A stretch of 5,817 bases of DNA from Methanothrix sp. (lineage in GTDB: Archaea; Halobacteriota; Methanosarcinia; Methanotrichales; Methanotrichaceae), in the NCBI GenBank assembly GCA_028679775.1, contig JAJRAX010000075.1, positions 1 to 5,817 of the forward strand. Reading direction: 5' to 3'. Below the pieces are notes generated by a model, which saw only the letters and a program-made list of their open reading frames with translations, did not search any database and was not told where the DNA came from. A program made the translations under genes and the position numbers. Below, in pieces: positions 1 to 5,815 of this stretch (the first letter of the stretch is position 1; each line of letters starts with the position of its first letter).

Positions 1-506
1 GCCATTCCAACGTCGGCCATCTCCTCGCTGATGCCTGTTACCGACTCGGTGACCTTAACCTGGGCCTCTGCTGCCGAATACTGGGCTTTGATGGTCTCCT
101 TTCTTGTGCGGAAGGCCTCTACCTTACTGGCCAGGCGGCTTTCTGCAGCCATCAGCTTTTGCTGCTGATCGCTCAAGTCGGCAATCTGCTGGTCGAGAGT
201 AGCCGCTTGCGCCTGAAGGGCAGCTTTGTTCTCCAGTGCCTTTCGAGCCAGATCCTCTCGGCCCGCCAGGAGAGCCTCTTTGGCCTGGCTGTCCAGCTTG
301 TCCGTGTTCATCTGCAGCTTGGCCTTTTGCAGCTCAAGTCTCTTCTTGGAGGTGGTGACCTCGGCCACACCTCTTTTAACGTTTTGAAGGAGAGTTAGCT
401 GCTTTTCGTAAGACAGATCCAGGGTCTCCCTCGGATCCTCGATTCTGTCCATGATCTTGTTCATCTTTGCCTGCACAACTGTGCTCATGCGATCCAAGAA
501 ACCCAT
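1..506 (-). CDS. pspA: PspA/IM30 family membrane-stress protein, 3' end cut by the left window edge
   Basis: Reading the minus strand from ATG at 506-504 gives 168 open codons with no stop before the edge. The protein starts MGFLDRMSTVVQAKMNKIMD and continues with IEDPRETLDLSYEKQL. This is the hallmark start of the PspA/IM30/Vipp1 family: an amphipathic membrane-binding helix (about residues 1-24), then a DP-containing turn, then long helices. The rest is almost pure charged and Ala/Gln-rich coiled coil (about residues 25-150), including an AGREDLARKALE segment typical of the family. Family members are usually a little over 220 residues, so roughly three quarters is visible. These proteins coat and remodel the cytoplasmic face of the membrane in ESCRT-III-like assemblies and help keep the proton barrier under stress. 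AGGAG at 520-516, nine bases ahead of the ATG, supports this start. The gene lies 60 bases after the SWIM gene and has its own TATA-like box, so it is probably transcribed separately at least in part. The family call is strong; the exact archaeal role is not known. Confidence 0.9.
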   Translation of the reverse strand, partial: MGFLDRMSTVVQAKMNKIMDRIEDPRETLDLSYEKQLTLLQNVKRGVAEVTTSKKRLELQKAKLQMNTDKLDSQAKEALLAGREDLARKALENKAALQAQAATLDQQIADLSDQQQKLMAAESRLASKVEAFRTRKETIKAQYSAAEAQVKVTESVTGISEEMADVGM

Positions 507-538
507 AATCAAATTCTCCTATCCTTTTATTGGCCCGG

Positions 539-552
539 GACTATTTATAGTC
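539..552 (-). promoter_or_regulatory. Palindromic TATA-like box, probable pspA promoter
   Basis: The minus strand reads GACTATAAATAGTC, preceded by a purine-rich GAAA that could be a BRE. It is a 6-base inverted repeat around a 2-base centre, so the TATA-like core reads almost the same on both strands. The core centre (about 545) lies near 39 bases before the pspA ATG. With the usual archaeal spacing of about 25 bases, transcription would start around 519-520, giving a very short leader that begins at the AGGAG ribosome site. The symmetry may also make it an operator. This is a motif-based call. Confidence 0.5.
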
Positions 553-566
553 TTTCTGATAAGACA

Positions 567-1466
567 TCAGGATTTGCCGCTGCTCGCTTCATCCTCAAAA
601 ATCGCTCTTTTTAAAGCATATTTTCCGGCTATGCTGTAGATATCTTTCAGGTAGGCAGTCATATTGAGATCGCCGATGGAGAACGGTGAGTCACCTAGCT
701 GCTTTAAAACCGCATTTTCAACTTCAGGAACACGGGGGTTGATCTCAAGGGCGTCCAATGCCGTGCCCTTCTGCCAGAAGCAGTCCAGACATTCCTTCAG
801 GGGCTTTGATTCGACAAGATCCGCTGCCACAGGACTAATGAGATCGCTATCGTTTTCCTCTGCCGATCCGTCTGAGCGCATGGCACGCAGGCTCTCGATT
901 ATCTCATCTTTTTCTTTGCCTCTTAGCTTGAAGATGAGAAACGGATCTCGGTCAAACTCTTCGGCAATTAAATAATAGACGGCTGCTATGTGCTTGCAGG
1001 GATTGGACCAGTCCGGGCAGGTGCATTTGGTCTTCAGATCGGATCCCTTTTTAGGAAAGAGAGATGCTTCTGAGTCAGAGAACGCTTCCTCGATATTTTG
1101 GGGCATCTCTCCGGATAAAAGCCGAGCAGAGAACACCGCTTTAGATGCCATGATCTGAATGGCTTTCTCCCAGCTCGCCTCAGATAATGGCTTTAGATTT
1201 ATCGTGACCTCGTAAGGCTCAGGGAATGTGCCCTGCACCCTGGACTGAACAGATCCCGGCTTTATATCGATGCTGATAACCTGTCCCTTCCTTGCATAGG
1301 ATTTTCCCCGGGACAACCGGGCACCCAAATCGAAGGACTCTAAAACGGCAATCCAGCGCTTGGACCACCAGGTCTCGCCAATAGAGCCGCGTTTGCTTTT
1401 GGCCTTCAGGCCGTTTTTGACGGCTTTTGGAGCGGTCCTCTCGTAATACTCCCAGTAGGGACTCAT
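567..1466 (-). CDS. SWIM zinc-finger protein, partner of the adjacent SNF2 helicase
   Basis: The 299-residue protein starts MSPYWEYYERTAPKAVKNGL, then GETWWSKRWIAVLESF and LSRGKSYARKGQVISIDIKPG (about residues 30-71). This N-terminal block is typical of SWIM proteins encoded next to SNF2 helicases. The SWIM finger itself is CTCPDWSNPCKH at residues 148-159, with Cys148, Cys150, Cys157 and His159 as likely zinc ligands (CxCx6CxH). It is followed by a helical stretch, IAAVYYLIAEEFDRDPFLIFKLRG, that is also typical. SWIM domains are thought to bind nucleic acid or protein; no enzymatic activity is expected. The start overlaps the helicase stop as ATGA (1466-1463), which implies translational coupling, and GGGGG at 1480-1476 sits nine bases before the ATG. 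Residues 196-225 are acidic, low in hydrophobics and probably a flexible linker. The C-terminal about 75 residues are helical and I do not recognise them. All four ligands are present and the length is normal, so the gene looks intact. Confidence 0.9.
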   Translation of the reverse strand: MSPYWEYYERTAPKAVKNGLKAKSKRGSIGETWWSKRWIAVLESFDLGARLSRGKSYARKGQVISIDIKPGSVQSRVQGTFPEPYEVTINLKPLSEASWEKAIQIMASKAVFSARLLSGEMPQNIEEAFSDSEASLFPKKGSDLKTKCTCPDWSNPCKHIAAVYYLIAEEFDRDPFLIFKLRGKEKDEIIESLRAMRSDGSAEENDSDLISPVAADLVESKPLKECLDCFWQKGTALDALEINPRVPEVENAVLKQLGDSPFSIGDLNMTAYLKDIYSIAGKYALKRAIFEDEASSGKS

Positions 1467-4400
1467 ATCTCATCGCCCCCGGATTTCACAGCATCCAGAC
1501 GTAATGTGAGCATGTCTCTAAGTGCCTCATTGGAGAGCTCCGTAAGCCAGGCCTCGCCCGACACTATAATTGAGTCCGCCAGGGATTTTTTCTGATCGAT
1601 CATCTGGTCGATTCTCTCCTCCATTGTGCCGGAACATACGAACTTATGCACGAATACATTCTTCTTCTGGCCGATCCTGAAAGCCCGGTCTGTAGCCTGG
1701 TTTTCAACAGCCGGGTTCCACCAGCGATCGAAGTGAAAGACGTGATTGGCGGCAGTCAGATTGAGGCCGAATCCGCCTGCCTTCAGCGATAGAATGAATA
1801 CGAGCGAGCCGCCAGACTGGAAACGGGCAACCATTTCGTCTCTCTTCTTCTTTGGAGTCTTTCCATGCAAGAAGAGGACCTCCTCGCCAGTCTTTTCCTG
1901 GAGGTGATGTCTGAGCATGGCACCCATAGCCGCAAACTGGGTGAATATCAGAGATCTATCGCCCTCGGCTCTGGCCTCATAGAGTATCTCCTCAAGGCGG
2001 GTAAGCTTGCCTGACCGACCGTCAAGCGCGCTTGCGTCCTGCAAGAAGAGGGCCGGATGGTTGCAGATTTGCTTGAGCTTTGTCAACGTGGACAGGATCA
2101 CTCCCTTGCGTTTGATGCCGCCCAATGATTCTATGTCCTGCATCATGCCCTCGACGACTGCGGAATAGAGGGACGCCTGCTCCTCTGTGAGGTTATAGTT
2201 CACCTTCATCTCAAGTTTGTCTGGCAGATCTTTGATCACTGTCGGATCGGTCTTGAGCCTCCTGAGAATAAAAGGCTGGATAATGGATCGCAGGGACTGA
2301 GAACGACTCCGATTATTGTATTTTTCAATTGGGAGGATGAAATCCCGTTGAAAGGATCGAGAGGAGCCCAAGAGGCCGGGATTGAGAAAATCCATAATGG
2401 ACCACAGCTCAGAGAGGCGATTTTCTACTGGCGTTCCGGTAAGGGCGATTCTATACCCAGCGGGAAGGCGTTTGATGGATCGAGTCTGCATGGCTTCATG
2501 GTTCTTGATGCTCTGAGCCTCGTCCAGGACCACCTGGCCCCAGGGAACGGAGCAGAGGAGATCCTCATCCTTTGCTGCAAGTGAGTATGTGGTGATGACT
2601 ACATCCCGACAGCTAGCCTCCCTGAGAAAGTCAGGTCCGGATAGCCTTTTGGCGCCATGATGAAGCAGGCAGCTTAAAGTCGGAGCAAAGCGTTCTATCT
2701 CCTTTTGCCAGTTGCCGGTAACTGAAAGAGGACAGACCAGAAGGGTGGGATTCTTGGCGCCTTCTTCCTTTCGCCTGAGAAGAAATGCTATCAGTTCGAC
2801 GGTTTTGCCGAGACCCATATCATCAGCCAGACAGGCACCCAGGCCCAGTCGGCAGAGGTATTCGAGCCACGAGACGCCCCGAAGCTGGTAAGGGCGCAGT
2901 GTGCCTTGAAGAGCCTGTGGCGGAAAGATCGGCTCCAGGCTGGCTGAGGGCTGGGACAGGGACTTGAGGATCTCATTGATACGCCCTTCAGAAGAGACGC
3001 CGAGGATTGGCAGCGCGAGTCCGCCCTCGCCTTCAGTCAATTCCTGGCTCGATGGGTCCAGGCCCAGACGCAGGGCTTCGGCAAGAGTCAGATCATGGGA
3101 ACGATTCTTCTTGAAGAAGGCTATGGCCTCCTCAATCTCCTGGGACCGGAGTTCCGTCCATTCGCCTCTGATTCGGACCAGAGGGACTTTGAGGCGGGAG
3201 AGTTCCAGGAACTCGGCTTCGCTGATGGAATTGTCACCCAGAGACAGTTGCCAGTCGTATTCGATAAGGGTATTGAGGCCCAGGAATGATGGTCCTAAAG
3301 ATCCCGATTTGTTGGATTTATCTTTGAGCCTGAGCTTGATGCCTAAGCTGCTGCCTGAGCGTTGCCACCAGGATGGAAGGAGCACGCCGAAGCCGTTTTT
3401 CTCCAGCAATGGGGCCTTCTCGCGAAGGAAGGAGTAGGCAGCCTCGGTATTCATGGTAATCGCAGTAGGGCGGGCTGTTTCGAGGCATTCTCCCATTTGG
3501 GGAAGAACTCGCTCTGCTTTGCCGAGGTCTGCCAAAAGTCGCTCTTGAGGATTTTTTAGCCTCCTCTTCAGGAGGGTTAGGGCTGAGGATCTCGTTTTCC
3601 AGATCTCGCTGGCAGGAACCAGCAGGCTCTTGTCGTCGTTGGCCTGCAAAAAGAGGGATAACCTCCAGGTATCGTTCGCATTGACATCATTATCGCTTAC
3701 AGGAGCTTCCAGACGAAAGCAGGTTCTAAATGGCACATCAACTGCCTGCGGCAGAATTGACTCCGTCCAGGAGCTGAGGCCGGCTCGGAAGTCCGAAAGT
3801 TCTTTGGCAGATGCTTTAAGGATTGCGTCTGCTGGATTCTTGTTCTTCAGAGCTTTTAGGAATTGATGCTGCATGGCCGCGGATTTTGGTGGACGGCCCC
3901 GCCGAGAAAGGTTGATGGCAGCATCTTTCAGGCTGTTTCTGACCAGGCAGTCTGCTGCTTTGTCCAGGAAACTATTGACCAGGCTGGAGGGATTATGAGG
4001 AGACGATTGGCCCTTTGAGGCAGCAAGGAAGGGGGATCTGGTGAGGCAGAGGCAGCTAGGTGGGATGGATTTGACGAATAGCTTAACTCGCTCTTCATCG
4101 GCCTTATCGATAGCACTCTTCCATAGAGCGCAGTCTCCCTGCAATGTTGGCAGGAATTGCTGACGGGAGACCAATTCCAAAGAAAAAAGAGCCAGCTTAG
4201 ACCAGAAGAGCAAGGAGTGGGCATGGACAATGCCCTTTAGAGGGTGGATGGGCAGGTCTAAGAGGAGGTTCAGGGCGGTGCTCATGTCAAAAGCCAATGC
4301 AGATACCTGGCAGTCAGCGAGATGTGTCGGCTTTTCTGAGGGATAGTCGTCAAGCAGAAGCCAGGGAGATGGAAGCGGGCCATGAGAGCCAGCCGGAAGG

Positions 4401-4675
4401 CTCAGGCGGAGAGTTTTGATCGTGCCACGCTTATCTGGGAAGCACCTGAGGAATAAGCTTGAGAGATCACAGGCCGCCAGGGCAAAAGGATGAGAATAGG
4501 CATGGTTATCTCTTTTACAGTCATAGCTGCCAGAGATGAGTGGAATTTCAGATGACTCTGACCAGATACAGAATGTTTCTGTGTCCCATAGGCCGTGAAT
4601 GACTTGCATATTTTTGGTCCGTTTGAGGGTTAGCTTGGGCGATTGCAGATGGTGGATATGGAAGCTTTCAGCCAT
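1463..4675 (-). CDS. SNF2-family DEAQ-box helicase/translocase, large bacterial/archaeal HepA/YwqA-like type
   Basis: The 1070-residue protein has a complete SNF2 ATPase in its C-terminal half: LRPYQLRGVSWL (Q-like motif, 593-604), DDMGLGKT (Walker A, 618-625), LLVCPLSV (Ia, 645-652), DEAQ (II, 718-721), ALTGTPVEN (III, 744-752), LIFTQF (IV, 909-914), LKAGGFGLNLTAANHVFHFD (V, about 964-983) and QATDRAFRIGQ (VI, 993-1003). Such proteins use ATP to move along double-stranded DNA and remodel protein-DNA complexes; strand separation is not usual. Residues about 23-590 match the N-terminal region of the stand-alone prokaryotic SNF2 proteins in general layout, including a DUF3670-like segment before the motor. 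RRGRPPK at 258-264 resembles an AT-hook. The ATG at 4675 is the first after an in-frame TAA at 4696-4694, but neither it nor Met23 (4609-4607) has a good ribosome site. Since family members tend to begin near a sequence like MQVIHGLWDTETF, Met23 may be the true start. The gene overlaps the SWIM gene by four bases. No frameshift or missing motif is seen. The family is certain; the cellular role (transcription recycling, repair or defence) cannot be told from sequence. Confidence 0.95.
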   Translation of the reverse strand: MAESFHIHHLQSPKLTLKRTKNMQVIHGLWDTETFCIWSESSEIPLISGSYDCKRDNHAYSHPFALAACDLSSLFLRCFPDKRGTIKTLRLSLPAGSHGPLPSPWLLLDDYPSEKPTHLADCQVSALAFDMSTALNLLLDLPIHPLKGIVHAHSLLFWSKLALFSLELVSRQQFLPTLQGDCALWKSAIDKADEERVKLFVKSIPPSCLCLTRSPFLAASKGQSSPHNPSSLVNSFLDKAADCLVRNSLKDAAINLSRRGRPPKSAAMQHQFLKALKNKNPADAILKASAKELSDFRAGLSSWTESILPQAVDVPFRTCFRLEAPVSDNDVNANDTWRLSLFLQANDDKSLLVPASEIWKTRSSALTLLKRRLKNPQERLLADLGKAERVLPQMGECLETARPTAITMNTEAAYSFLREKAPLLEKNGFGVLLPSWWQRSGSSLGIKLRLKDKSNKSGSLGPSFLGLNTLIEYDWQLSLGDNSISEAEFLELSRLKVPLVRIRGEWTELRSQEIEEAIAFFKKNRSHDLTLAEALRLGLDPSSQELTEGEGGLALPILGVSSEGRINEILKSLSQPSASLEPIFPPQALQGTLRPYQLRGVSWLEYLCRLGLGACLADDMGLGKTVELIAFLLRRKEEGAKNPTLLVCPLSVTGNWQKEIERFAPTLSCLLHHGAKRLSGPDFLREASCRDVVITTYSLAAKDEDLLCSVPWGQVVLDEAQSIKNHEAMQTRSIKRLPAGYRIALTGTPVENRLSELWSIMDFLNPGLLGSSRSFQRDFILPIEKYNNRSRSQSLRSIIQPFILRRLKTDPTVIKDLPDKLEMKVNYNLTEEQASLYSAVVEGMMQDIESLGGIKRKGVILSTLTKLKQICNHPALFLQDASALDGRSGKLTRLEEILYEARAEGDRSLIFTQFAAMGAMLRHHLQEKTGEEVLFLHGKTPKKKRDEMVARFQSGGSLVFILSLKAGGFGLNLTAANHVFHFDRWWNPAVENQATDRAFRIGQKKNVFVHKFVCSGTMEERIDQMIDQKKSLADSIIVSGEAWLTELSNEALRDMLTLRLDAVKSGGDEI

Positions 4676-4730
4676 CAGACCGATCTTACTGGCTTAGCGG
4701 AGTTCCCGAAAGCAGCGACTCTGTTTCAGC

Positions 4731-4753
4731 GGCGAAAAGCTGAGCCTTTTGCC
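4731..4753 (-). other. Small hairpin in the gap before the SNF2 gene
   Basis: The plus strand has GGC-G-AAAAG, a six-base loop CTGAGC, then CTTTT-GCC: eight base pairs with one bulged G. On the minus strand it lies 38 bases after the amphi-Trp stop and about 55 bases before the helicase ATG. No T-run follows it in the minus direction, so a classical terminator is unlikely. It could be a 5' leader structure or chance. Confidence 0.3.
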
Positions 4754-4760
4754 ATGACTC

Positions 4761-4790
4761 CGGATTTATCTGAATACCTCTTTATTTGGC
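4761..4790 (-). promoter_or_regulatory. Possible TATA-like boxes upstream of the SNF2 gene
   Basis: The minus strand carries two A/T boxes directly after the amphi-Trp stop: CCAAATAAAG (about 4789-4780) and GATAAATCCG (4770-4761). Either could place a transcription start between about 4740 and 4760, which would leave a leader of roughly 65-85 bases containing the small hairpin. Neither is a strong match to the archaeal consensus, and read-through from the upstream genes is equally possible. The 115-base gap holds nothing else that I recognise. Confidence 0.3.
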
Positions 4791-5072
4791 TTAAGGCATC
4801 TCCTTAAACTTTACCTCTATCTCAAGCTCATTTTCCTCGTATTCTACTTCAAGCTTGATGGGATACGAGGGATTGACTGAGAGGGCCACGCTACCATAGG
4901 TCACCTCAACATTACCTCCGGCTTCAACTTCCTGGGCCAGATCTCTTAAAAAAGCTGCAGCCTCAAGATTCGTCAAATAAAAATCCTGTTTGAACTCTTC
5001 AATGCCTTTATCAGAGCAGAATTTTAAGGAGATTTTTCCAGGCGTGCCTAATAATTCAGTCATGCAGATCAT
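4791..5072 (-). CDS. Amphi-Trp domain-containing small protein
   Basis: The protein has 93 residues from ATG at 5072 or 90 from the in-frame ATG at 5063. The core runs FYLTNLEAAAFLRDLAQEVE, then AGGNVEVTYGSVALSVNPSY and PIKLEVEYEENELEIEVKF. That is the layout of the amphi-Trp domain (TIGR04354): a helix with AAxFLRDLA, a beta hairpin around GGNVEV, the SVNP turn, and an alternating charged/hydrophobic C-terminal strand. The family is common in haloarchaea, methanogens and some bacteria, and its function is unknown. Unusually, this copy has no tryptophan at all; the usual aromatic near the C-terminus is Phe (KFK), and the YGGW-like position reads YGSV. No signal peptide or membrane segment is visible. 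Neither ATG has a Shine-Dalgarno site. A weak TATA-like TTTATGGATA (5097-5088) would start transcription near 5070, so a leaderless mRNA beginning close to the 5063 ATG is possible. It lies 49 bases behind the F420-family gene and may also be co-transcribed with it. Confidence 0.8.
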   Translation of the reverse strand: MICMTELLGTPGKISLKFCSDKGIEEFKQDFYLTNLEAAAFLRDLAQEVEAGGNVEVTYGSVALSVNPSYPIKLEVEYEENELEIEVKFKEMP

Positions 5073-5121
5073 TGATATGATTGGGCTGTATCCATAAAGA
5101 GCTTTGGCTCATAAGCAGCCA

Positions 5122-5586
5122 CTAATAAAGCCTGATCCGGATCACATGAATGCCTTCAGTCTTCTTTTGCACCACATCATCAGGAGCCGTCCGGGGATCA
5201 AATCCGTACATGTTGCTGTTCAGACCGCTGCCCTTCAGAATGGCTCTCATAGCCATCAGCCTCTCGGCAGCATCGCTGACCTCCTTCGCATGCCCTGAGA
5301 AGGTTCCCTCAGGCAGGAGAACAGTGACGTGGGGATCGGCAAGCAGGTTCAGGTACCACTGCCCTTTCATCTCCCGTCCCTGATAGCAGTAGATCATTTC
5401 ATTCAATCGGGCATAGCTCACCGGAGTATAGCGAATTTTCCCCGTCTTTCTTCCAATAATTCCGAGAACCATGATGTCGCCAGCAAGCTTAACGACGACC
5501 TTTCCCAGGCCATTTTGATATGACGGAACGATGAGGAACCTGTTGATGATGCGAAAAAACGCCCTTAGAAGTCGTCTATTGTTCAT
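5122..5586 (-). CDS. Ddn-like deazaflavin (F420)-dependent nitroreductase/quinone reductase family protein
   Basis: From the ATG at 5586 the product is 154 residues. I chose this start over the in-frame ATG at 5604 because GGAGG (5599-5595) sits eight bases ahead of it; the longer start would place that site inside the coding region and add six residues (MPEDDK). Recognisable segments are the N-terminal amphipathic helix (RRLLRAFFRIINRFLIVPSY), the beta strand with IMVLGIIGRKTGKIRYTPVSYA (cofactor-phosphate binding region), WYLNLLADPHVTVLLPEGTF and the closing strand GIHVIRIRL. These are the features of the Ddn/TIGR00026 split-barrel family, which binds the deazaflavin F420 and reduces quinones or other electron-poor substrates. 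The length is normal for the family. The N-terminal helix is basic and amphipathic, and in Ddn this region associates with membrane and substrate. The real substrate here is not known, and some relatives bind FMN or haem instead. An F420 role fits a methanogen, where F420 is abundant. Confidence 0.85.
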   Translation of the reverse strand: MNNRRLLRAFFRIINRFLIVPSYQNGLGKVVVKLAGDIMVLGIIGRKTGKIRYTPVSYARLNEMIYCYQGREMKGQWYLNLLADPHVTVLLPEGTFSGHAKEVSDAAERLMAMRAILKGSGLNSNMYGFDPRTAPDDVVQKKTEGIHVIRIRLY

Positions 5587-5594
5587 TTTATCAT

Positions 5595-5599
5595 CCTCC
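5595..5599 (-). promoter_or_regulatory. Ribosome binding site that decides the F420-family start
   Basis: GGAGG on the minus strand, continuing GGAGGATGAT, is close to the archaeal consensus GGAGGTGAT and lies eight bases before the ATG at 5586-5584. It favours this ATG over the one at 5604-5602. Confidence 0.7.
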
Positions 5600-5632
5600 G
5601 GCAAATGCTCTTACTGATTATGGATCTAGGGC

Positions 5633-5644
5633 TATTTATTTTCA
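5633..5644 (-). promoter_or_regulatory. Probable TATA box for the F420-family gene
   Basis: The minus strand reads GAAAATAAATAG, an A/T-rich box with a purine-rich BRE-like start. Its centre is about 52 bases before the ATG at 5586. With the usual spacing, transcription would begin near 5612, leaving a leader of about 25 bases that contains the GGAGG site (5599-5595). The box lies about nine bases beyond the predicted guide stretch of the TnpB element. Confidence 0.55.
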
Positions 5645-5652
5645 GTCCTCAT

Positions 5653-5672
5653 CCAAAACTCATGGTGATCTG
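5653..5672 (-). other. Predicted guide segment of the omega-RNA (flanking DNA)
   Basis: If the element ends at GTCAC (5677-5673 on minus), the next roughly 16-20 bases, starting CAGATCACCATGAGTT, would form the guide. They include the tnpB stop codon TGA at 5662-5660, so the last few residues of the protein and its stop come from host DNA. This is inferred from how TnpB systems work; the left end and target-adjacent motif are not in view. Confidence 0.4.
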
Positions 5673-5815
5673 GTGACTTCCTCCCATGCCCCTGATGGGG
5701 CAGGGCTTCCTGCTTCATCGAGCACCTTCGGGTTCTCCACAGGCTTGAATTCGACGCAGTCCGCGCCTACTACGTTGTTGCCCAATCCAAGTTCGACTTT
5801 GCGGGGTACATGGTA
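5660..5815 (-). CDS. tnpB: C-terminal tail of an IS200/IS605-type TnpB (OrfB), 5' part beyond the right edge
   Basis: The minus strand from 5815 gives 51 open codons and a TGA at 5662-5660. The tail reads VELGLGNNVVGADCVEFKPV, then ENPKVLDEAGSPAPSGAWEE and VTRSP. This resembles the poorly conserved C-terminus of archaeal IS1341/IS605 OrfB proteins, in which an EAGSP-like segment is encoded by the conserved right-end DNA. The RuvC catalytic residues and zinc ribbon would lie upstream, outside the window, so nuclease activity cannot be judged. TnpB is an RNA-guided DNA endonuclease that uses an omega-RNA cut from the 3' end of its own transcript. The call rests mostly on the right-end hairpin and GGAGGAAGTCAC terminus that overlap the gene. 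No transposase TnpA is visible. Confidence 0.65.
   Translation of the reverse strand, partial: YHVPRKVELGLGNNVVGADCVEFKPVENPKVLDEAGSPAPSGAWEEVTRSP

Noticed and set aside
159..398. 79-codon plus-strand frame near the left edge
   Set aside because: It is antisense to the coiled-coil part of pspA; its Leu/Gln-rich composition follows from the repetitive Gln/Ala/Lys codons opposite.
1219..1473. 84-codon minus-strand frame overlapping the SWIM gene start, with an ATG seven bases further upstream
   Set aside because: It is a shifted frame of the SWIM gene; the SWIM frame has the family-typical N-terminus and zinc finger.
2964..3437. 157-codon open frame on the plus strand
   Set aside because: It is antisense to the SNF2 gene, is rich in Arg/Ser/Pro as expected for a shadow frame, and has no recognisable domain.
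3928..4230. 100-codon minus-strand frame inside the SNF2 gene
   Set aside because: It is an alternative frame of the helicase gene, without a ribosome site or domain.
4731..4753. Hairpin considered as a rho-independent-type terminator for the amphi-Trp gene
   Set aside because: No T-run follows it on the minus strand, so it was listed only as an unassigned hairpin.
5133..5144. 12-base perfect palindrome TGATCCGGATCA
   Set aside because: It lies within the last codons (Val-Ile-Arg-Ile) of the F420-family gene, where the coding sequence explains it; no sign of a site.
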